A DNA stretch of 64,000 bases from Thinopyrum elongatum (lineage: Eukaryota; Streptophyta; Magnoliopsida; Poales; Poaceae), in assembly GCA_011799875.1 (NCBI GenBank), contig CM022299.1:31523996-31587995 (forward strand), written 5' to 3'. The notes under the pieces are model-generated. The model searched no databases, was not told the origin of the DNA, and saw only the letters and a list, made by a program, of their open reading frames with translations. Below are positions 57,381 to 64,000 of the stretch, piece after piece (position 1 is the stretch's first letter; each line of letters begins with the position of its first letter). The position numbers and the translations under genes are program-made.

Positions 57381-59117
57381 GAAGAGGGGGTTTGGTCCTA
57401 AATGGATGTATAAACTTGAAACCCTACTTCATGATGGCTCTGTTGGTGTCAGAATAAATGACACAAATAGTGATTTTTTCATTGCTGGTAAGGGGGTTAG
57501 ACAGTGGGATCATGTCTCTTCTTTACTCTTTAATATAGTGATACGTCTCTGACGTATCTATAATTTTTGATTGTTCCATGCTGTTATATTATCATTCTTG
57601 GATATTTTACAATCATTTTATAGCAATTTTATATCATTTTTTGGGACTAACCTATTGACATAGTGCCCAGTGCCAGTTGCTGTTTTTTTTTGGCTTGTTT
57701 TTTACTTCGCAGAATATCAGTACCAAACGAAGTCCAAATGCCACGAAATTTTTTGGAGATTTTTTTTAGACCAGAAGACACCTTGGGGGACAAGAAAGTA
57801 CCAGAGGGGAGGTCCGTGGGGGGCACAACCCACCAGGGCGCGCCCAGGGGGGTTGTGGTCCCCACGAAGACCCCCTGCACCGCCTCTTCACCCTATAAAT
57901 TCCCAAATATTCCAGAAACCCTAGGGGAGCAGACGAAACACAATTCTAGCCTCCACAAGTTCCAGAACCACGAGATCCAATCTACACCATCACGGAGGGG
58001 TTCATCGTCCTCATTGCTGCCTCTCCGATGATGCGTGAGTAGTCCACCATAGACCTACGGGTCCGTAGGAAGTAGCTAGATGGCTTTCTCTCTCTCTCTC
58101 TTTTGATTCTAAATACAATGGTCTCTTGGAGATCTATTTCATGTAATGAATTTTTGCAGTGTGTTTGTTGGGATCCGATGAAGATCGAGTTTATGATCAG
58201 TTTCTATCCATGAATATTATTTGAGTCTTCTTTTGATCTCTTATATGCATGATTACTTATAGCCTCATATTTCTTCTTCGAATCTTTGGTTTAGTTGGCT
58301 CAACTAGATCGATTTTTCTTGCCATGGGAAGAGGTGCTTTGTGATGGGTTCTATCTTGCGGTGTCCTTTCCTAGTGACAGAAGGGGCAGCAAGGCACGCA
58401 TGTATCATTGCTATTAAGGATAAAAAGATGGGGTCTATTCCTACATGAGTAGATCTTGTCAACATCATGCCACCGTTCTTATTGCATTACTCCGTTTCTC
58501 CATGAACTTAATACACTAGATGCATGCTGGATAGCGGTCGATGTGTGGAGTGATACTAGTAGATGCAGAATCGTTTCGATCTACTTATCTTGGACGTGAT
58601 GCCTATATAATGATCATTGCCTTGGATATCGTCATGATTATTTGATCTTCTATCAATTGACCAACAGTAAATTATTTACCCACCGTATGCTATTTTCTCG
58701 AGAGAAGCCACTAGTGAAATCTACGGCCCCCGGGTCTATCTTTTATCATATTGCTTTCCAATCTAATTTTTATTCGCTTTTGCTTTCAGATCTATTAATC
58801 CAAAAACCAAAAAATACCTTGCTGCACTTTTTCTTTATTTATTTTATTTTGTGTTATTGCGAGATCTATTTATCCAAACTCATACAAACCAATCTATCTT
58901 TTTCCCGAGGAGGGATTGACAACCCCTCTTACGCGTCGGGTTGCAAGTATTTGTTTTTTGTGTGCAGGTACCATTTACATAGTGTTGCTTGGTTCTCCTA
59001 CTGGTTCGATAAACCTTGGTTTCATAACTAAGGGAAATACTTACCGTTGTTGTGTTGCATCATCCCTTCCACTTTGGGGAAATACCGACGCGGTTACAAG
59101 CAATCAAAAGCAATTTC

Positions 59118-59183
59118 TGGCGCCGTTGCCAGGGATGATTAGTCTCCCGTCAACTTGCCAATTTTTGGCGCCGTTGCCGGGGA
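59118..59183 (+). promoter_or_regulatory. Two primer-binding-site-like sequences (tRNA-Asp)
   Basis: tggcgccgttgccaggga (59118-59135) and tggcgccgttgccgggga (59166-59183). The second is complementary to the 3' end of plant tRNA-Asp including CCA; the first has one mismatch. Confidence 0.75.
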
Positions 59184-59422
59184 GACATCATCAACATCTA
59201 TCAGGTTCCTAATCACAAATCTCATCTCCTTGCAATTTACATTATTTGCCATTTGCCTCTCATTTTCATATCCCCCACTTCTAAAATGTTTTTGCGAAAA
59301 GCACAAAAATATTTGCCTTTTTATTTGCCTTTCCGTTTGCCTTTTTCTTCATTTGCAATCTTTGCTTGTGTGCCATGTGTCTTCTATTTGCTTGCATCTT
59401 CACTTGCTAAAAATCTATTGAT

Positions 59423-60054
59423 ATGCATCCTCATTCACTTGCTAATCTTTTTAAAATATCCAATTATGAGGAACCGATTGCTAGTGAGTTGAGTGCACTA
59501 GATTATCTTTATGAAGTTTTGCTTGAAATTCATGAATCTGAAAATTGTGATGAAGTGCTAAAAGAAGAAATTTACGAAGTGATTCATGATACCTCTTTCT
59601 ATAAAAGGCATGATTGCAATGGTGTTATTATAAATTCTATTAATGTCAGTTGTGTTAATAATATGCAAAACCCCAAGCTTGGGGATGCTAATTTTGCTAT
59701 GTCCACTACTTGTTGCAATGATCATGATTGGGGCGATTCTTCTTATGATCTTGAAAATTTATTTAAGTCTCATGATGAATATGTTTGCAATAATATTGAA
59801 AGTGGGTTTGGAAGAGCGTCAACTTTAGGTAAAACTAATCCCACATATTTGGAGAGTGATCAATCTTAGGAATTTTTTGATAAAAGTGGGCTTGGAAAGG
59901 TCATGACTTTGTTTGATGATAATCCCACTATTTTGGAAGAGTGTCAACTTTGCATGCATGTGGATCGTGTTGAGAATATTTTATGTGATAGATATATTGT
60001 TGAATTTGATTATGATTGCTGGTGCAATATCTGCCTACCTTGTGTTTTGGAGAT
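59423..60054 (+). pseudogene. Internal ORF of the Gypsy-type element (unknown protein)
   Basis: The frame MHPHSLANLFKISNYEEPIA runs 148 codons to a stop at 59867. After it the same frame continues (EFFDKSGLGKVMTLFDDNPT, then LCMHVDRVENILCDRYIVEF) until the Copia insertion at 60055. It is rich in acidic residues and Asn with scattered Cys. Such frames occur between PBS and gag in large Triticeae Gypsy families. No catalytic motif is visible; function unknown. Confidence 0.55.
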
Positions 60055-61608
60055 TGTTGACAGAAACATGTATGGACTAATTTGGTTGCTAGTGCACACA
60101 GAGAGAAAAGTTCATACACAACCGAAGAGAATGCTGTCTCCGGTGCTGAGTTCGAGGAACTTCACTGAAGCATATCTACGCCGCAGAGGAGAACAAGCTA
60201 TATCTATTGAAGTGATAGAGTCGAGAAGATTAATGTGAAGAAATCGACCCCTTGAAAGATTACTGCTTAAGCGAAGCTTTTGTTTTGATACTGTCGTCCG
60301 AAGAAATTGACTGCTGTGATTGAAGTCGAAGACAAAGTGAAGACGTAGCATTCATTTCATTTTTCTTCTTTCAGTCTATTGAGTCATAGGACCTCCGTAC
60401 TATTAAGAGGGGTATAGGTCCTCGATGCTTAGATCAGTTGTGATGCTCAACCACAACCTATGAAAGATGCGAGAGAAATCTCTTTGTGTTCCGAGTAAAT
60501 ACTTGCAAGCAAGAGACTGTGATCTTCTTCATTGCGAGAGATTTGCCTCGGACCGAGGAGTTAGCATTTCTTGCTCCGCAAGAAATGTTACCGTTGTGCT
60601 CAAATCCGACCGTTGGAATCGTGTCGTTAGGCCATTGGCTGAGGCCAATGTCCAATTTGGTATTTTCCCATCTGGGAAGGCTGCGGCTATAAATAGCCAC
60701 CCCGCTCCAACGTTATCCGTTGGCTGCTCCGCTTGAGATTTCTGAGAAGATTGATTTGAGCAACCCCTCTTCGAGTGATTTGAGTTTAAGATACACCAAG
60801 AGAAAACTAAGAGCCCAAACTTAGACAGTGGTTTAGCATCACAGTAGTTCTGAGTGACAGTGGTTTGGCTTCGAGTGTTGAAGAGTTGTTGTCTTCACTG
60901 AGCCTGATCTTCAGCAACCAAGAGTGATTGTGGTTCGCGAAGGTCGGACGAAGGTTTGGAGATCGCCGACAAGGATCTCTCCCGAGTGAAATCAACCTGA
61001 GTCTGGTCAGCTCTGCGTTGAAGGAGAATAGGGTGAAGAGAGTTTATCTTCTGTGTTCAGTCACAACCCTTCCAATCAGACGTAGCCCTTTGGCAGAAGG
61101 GTGAACTGGCCTACCAAATCCCTTGTCGCCATCGAGCACCACCGGTTATATCTATCCTACTACATTTCATTCAGTTGTTATTATTCGTGCTCTGGGCAAT
61201 TAGATTATCTGATCCCTGTTTCATTCTGTGGTTTTCATCCTGCGTATTCGTGTTAATTACTTTCTCTATCCTCGTCTATTTTTTTTCTCGTTGCTAGTCT
61301 GTATCCTCGTTAACTTGTGTATCCCTTCAATTGCATTTCCTTCAGATTCAGTTATGTCCTGTCTCATTCTGTTACACCTGTTTGCCTGCTGCATAACCCT
61401 CATTGTTGTTAAACCCATTATCCATCGTACTCGCTCTGTTGTAAATGTCTTCCTCGATGAATATGCCTCTGACGAAGAAAACTGATTCAGTGCATTTCTC
61501 TCAATACTCTATTCCGCTGCGGTGTATGGATTAAGTTTCAAAGTTTTCGAAAGAAAATTTGAACTCCCATTCACCCCCCCTCTGGTCGATGTACTCTCGG
61601 GCCTAACA
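60055..61608 (+). repeat. 5' LTR of the Sirevirus-like element
   Basis: 1554 bp, TGTTGA..TAACA ends. A TATA box (tataaata, 60688-60695) lies mid-LTR, followed by a likely transcribed leader. The other LTR is outside the window. Confidence 0.85.
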
Positions 61609-61610
61609 AT

Positions 61611-61622
61611 TGGTATCAGAGC
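61611..61622 (+). promoter_or_regulatory. Primer-binding site (initiator tRNA-Met)
   Basis: TGGTATCAGAGC, two bases after the LTR end, complementary to the 3' end of initiator tRNA-Met, the standard Copia primer. Confidence 0.9.
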
Positions 61623-61675
61623 AAGTACTCCCTGTCTCTGTTTCTTAAAGGTCTAACGTCCTTGGAGTTTTGAGT

Positions 61676-64000
61676 ATGTCGCTTGCAGGAAGATCCTCGC
61701 ACTCTGAAAGGTTTCCCATCTTCGATGGACATGACTATCTATACTGGAAGGAATGAATGAGAATCAGAATTCAAGCTGTCAACTATGATCTGTGGCAGAT
61801 TGTGGAAGAAGGCTACACCATTCAGCAACAAAACAATCTGTCCTCCGATGATAAGGAAAAACTGCAGTTGGATGCTCAAGAGAAAGATATCATATGTGAC
61901 AGTCTATCAAAAGACATTTTCTTTCAGTTTCACCGGCTCAACACTACAAAGCAAATTTGGGATGCACTTAATAGTGCTCATGAAGAATTTGTCACCTGTT
62001 CGGATCCTCACACTAAAATGCTTTGAGCTATGTTCACTGGATTCAGAAGCCTGCGCAAGGAAAGTGTTATGGAACTCACTGATCGACTGACAAACATTGT
62101 TGAAAGACTACATCAACGAGGAGTAACTGATGTCACCGATAAAGATGTGGTAAACAAGCTACTAAGTGCTCTTGATGAATCCTTCGATCCCATTGTAGCT
62201 GAAATCAAGCAAAGACCAGACTACGAAGAACTTCACTATGTCGAGGTCAAGACACTGCTATCCATTCATGAAGAAAAGATGGAACTAGTCAAGGCCAATC
62301 AAGAATCTTCTTCAGAAGGTGAAGGAGAAATCCTCTCACACTATGGCAGCTCACAAGAAGAAGAAGAAGATGTCGAAGATCAACCTACCATCACAAGAGA
62401 ATTGGAGATGCTCACACAAAGACTAAGTGATCTCAGAAGACAAAACTTGTATCTTGTGAATGATGATGAAGATGACATGCCTAATCCATCAAGACGACTA
62501 CCTCCTAAAGACATGAAGTGCTTCAAGTGCGAAGAATTCGGTCATGCCATTGCTGACTGTCCTGCCTGGGACAGTATGTCGAGCAAAAGATGGAAATATC
62601 ATCACGACAATGGATTCACACGGGTTAATCATCATACTAAGATCCCGAAGCCAAATGAGTCTTCCTCATCTTCTTCAATGAGACCAGTCACTGACGTGAA
62701 AACCAGAGCTACCATCGAATCAAATATGAAGAAGATCTCTTAGCTAAACAGGGTATTCACTGACATGAGAATGCATTCTGAAGATGATACTACCGACTCT
62801 GATTCAGACCCTGAAGAGGAAGAGCTTAACCGAAGGATTGGGAGAAGCAATGCATATGTTGCCATAAAATCATCGAAGAACTGCATTGAATCAGATACTG
62901 ATGATGATGCTTCAAGTAGTGATGATTCAAGTGATATTGAACAAGTCGCATTTTGTCTCATGGCAAAATCATCAAAGGATCAGGTATCACCAAAACACCT
63001 CAGATCCATGAATGAATACTCACCTGAATACATTTCATATGCTAAGCTGGTAAAGATTGCTAAATCCCAACATGATGAACTTGAAATGCTTGAGAGAAAT
63101 CTCAGGAAGACCGAAGGATTACTGGTCGAAGAGATGGAGAAAAATCAAAAGTTGGTTGAAGAACATGATGCTTCTTCATCAACTATTGATGATCTTATCA
63201 CTAGATATGATTCACTTACGGTTGACTACGAGAATTTATCAGATGAACTCCTTAATAGGAATCAAGAACTCGTGTCACTGAAATAATCTCTTAACGAGCT
63301 GGTGCTAGAAAAAGCTTCTCTTTTCGCCGAGCAATCTAATCGATTTCCTGATGATTTTGTACCTCCTTGCTTAAAATGCCTAGAACGTAGCAATAATGAT
63401 TCTCATGCTGAAACTTCCAATACCATTCCAGAGAATGTTGCTACCATTAAAATTGGTACTACTAACCCCTCTTCCGAGGAATTTGCTGCTATTACTAAAG
63501 AAAATTGCAGGCTGAAGGACTTGCTTGAGACTGGTATGCTAAGAAGCCTTAAAGGGCATCAAACCCTCTGTGATGTTCTCAAGAAGTCCATACTGAATAA
63601 AAATCCTCAGAAGGAAGGATTAGGTTTCGAGAAGAAACTCAATGTGGATGGATCCTACTGGACTCCCAAGCAATGTCCTTGAACAACTTGGGTTCGTGCA
63701 AAAAGTAAAACCCTCGAACCTTAAAGTCTAACTGGTTATCATTCACCCATTCCTGTTGATTCTGACGAGTCTGATGACTCAAATTACAAACTCTTCAAAC
63801 AATAGAATGGTAAGGTTTTCCCTCGATATGTTGGTACTAACTGCAGGGCAGGCTCACCCAAGAAGCAAATTTGGGTGAAGAAAAGTGCCGTTGAAAATCT
63901 ATCTGTTACTGCCAATCTGTCTGTGCAGGATAATCCTTGACTAGGAAATGGCTACCATTCACAGCCTAATCACATGCCATTTTCGAATGATTATCACCCT
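61676..64000 (+). pseudogene. Copia gag(-pol) frame with stops but no frameshift
   Basis: From ATG at 61676 (MSLAGRSSHSERFPIFDGHD) one reading frame continues past the zinc knuckle CFKCEEFGHAIADC (about 62520-62560) into a Glu/Lys-rich, coiled-coil-like region (62765-63286) and beyond. It holds stops at 61754 (TGA), 62024 (TGA), 62741 (TAG), 63284 (TAA), 63680 (TGA), 63722 (TAA) and later ones. No indel shifts the frame over 2.3 kb. The N-terminal part has the DUF4219/UBN2-like pattern (YLYWKE, TTKQIWDALN). Gag would form the particle and bind RNA. The pol part lies outside the window. Confidence 0.85.

Larger units (their letters stand above)
50500..57538 (+). mobile_element. LINE, interrupted by an LTR element and truncated by a Gypsy insertion
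   Basis: Same lineage as the LINE at 1-6206. ORF1 remnant (about 50540-51380), ORF2 endonuclease (51390-52130), RT N-terminal part (52300-53198). RT then resumes at 57386 after removal of the 53204-57380 insert. The two sides join in frame across the GAAGA target site (LLNMLRK then RGFGPKW). The rest of the RT is cut off at 57538 by the next LTR element. Confidence 0.85.
51390..57538 (+). pseudogene. LINE ORF2 (endonuclease and partial RT), split by an insert
   Basis: The endonuclease is well preserved: LFWNATGLN, FETKK, IGGDFNLI, FTWANNQDN and GSDHTPLIF motifs in order from 51390 to about 52080. A frameshift or stop near 52160 precedes the RT part (52304-53023), with [20 protein letters not shown], the [16 protein letters not shown] block and [20 protein letters not shown] frameshift near 53000 and a stop in KLDY(stop)KAYDM follow. 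After the 4.2-kb insert the RT continues (YKLETLLHDGSVGVRI) until 57538. The catalytic YADD part is not in the window. Confidence 0.85.
57539..60054 (+). mobile_element. Gypsy-type LTR retrotransposon, 5' part only
   Basis: The LTR starts TGATACGTCTCTGACGTATC and, from its ATCA near 59106, is about 1568 bp. It is followed by a primer-binding site for tRNA-Asp and an internal frame. The element is interrupted at 60055 by a Copia LTR; its remainder lies outside the window. The Gypsy assignment rests on the LTR type, which is very common in Triticeae, and on the PBS, not on a seen integrase. Confidence 0.7.
60055..64000 (+). mobile_element. Copia LTR retrotransposon (Sirevirus-like), 3' part outside window
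   Basis: LTR 60055-61608 (TGTTGACAG..CCTAACA), PBS TGGTATCAGAGC and a long gag frame. It is inserted in the Gypsy-type element. A 1.55-kb LTR, initiator-Met PBS and a long gag with a coiled-coil-rich extension after the knuckle suggest the Sirevirus group (inference). Confidence 0.85.

Overview
This is a plant nuclear window, almost certainly from a large-genome Triticeae grass (wheat, barley or Aegilops type). The signs are GT-AG introns in a chloroplast-targeted gene, Stowaway and Tourist MITEs with the usual ctccctccgtc or gggcatgtacaat ends, and long LTR elements nested in one another and in LINEs. Only two loci look like intact host genes: a complete eight-exon anthranilate synthase beta-subunit gene (25206-28058, +) and a single-exon F-box gene (18847-20229, -). 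No rRNA, tRNA or CRISPR feature was seen.

Layout, left to right. 1-6206: decayed LINE (ORF1 zinc knuckle, ORF2 endonuclease, reverse transcriptase and zf-RVT). 6207-11136 and 18780-22452: two direct copies of one block holding an F-box gene (broken in copy 1, open in copy 2) plus two adjoining DNA transposons. Between them lie a candidate Helitron (11903-15095), an F-box relic (about 15323-15460) and a 5'-truncated LINE (16552-18136). Copy 2 later took a LINE RNase H tail (20445-20842) with a target-site duplication; copy 1 keeps the empty site. 23511-24631: PIF/Harbinger-like element with TTA duplications carrying an AP2/ERF-like gene remnant with its own TATA box. 25206-28058: ASB gene. 28059-35768: small insertions, a poly(A) retroposon with a perfect 16-bp duplication (29899-31046), Stowaway MITEs and a 3.7-kb Stowaway/mariner-ended element (31798-35532). 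36044-40254: LTR-like element, copy A. 40255-41505: DNA transposon with a cargo gene. 41509-41778: Tourist MITE. 41860-43624: long-TIR Mutator-like element with a minisatellite core. 43923-50285: nearly complete Copia element (minus strand, TSD AGGTT). From about 50500: a LINE interrupted first by solo-LTR-like copy B (53204-57380, TSD GAAGA) and then by a Gypsy-type LTR element (57539 on), itself interrupted at 60055 by a Copia element that runs off the window.

How it fits together: the ASB gene would supply the glutamine-amidotransferase subunit for plastid tryptophan synthesis, and the F-box gene probably encodes a substrate adaptor of SCF ubiquitin ligases. Everything else is mobile DNA. 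The mobile part records a clear order of events: shared versus private insertions in the two F-box blocks, empty sites, and nested insertions with intact target-site duplications. Recurrent oddities are LINE insertions only 11-24 bp long, and small non-autonomous DNA elements that each carry a promoter-equipped minus-strand mini-gene.
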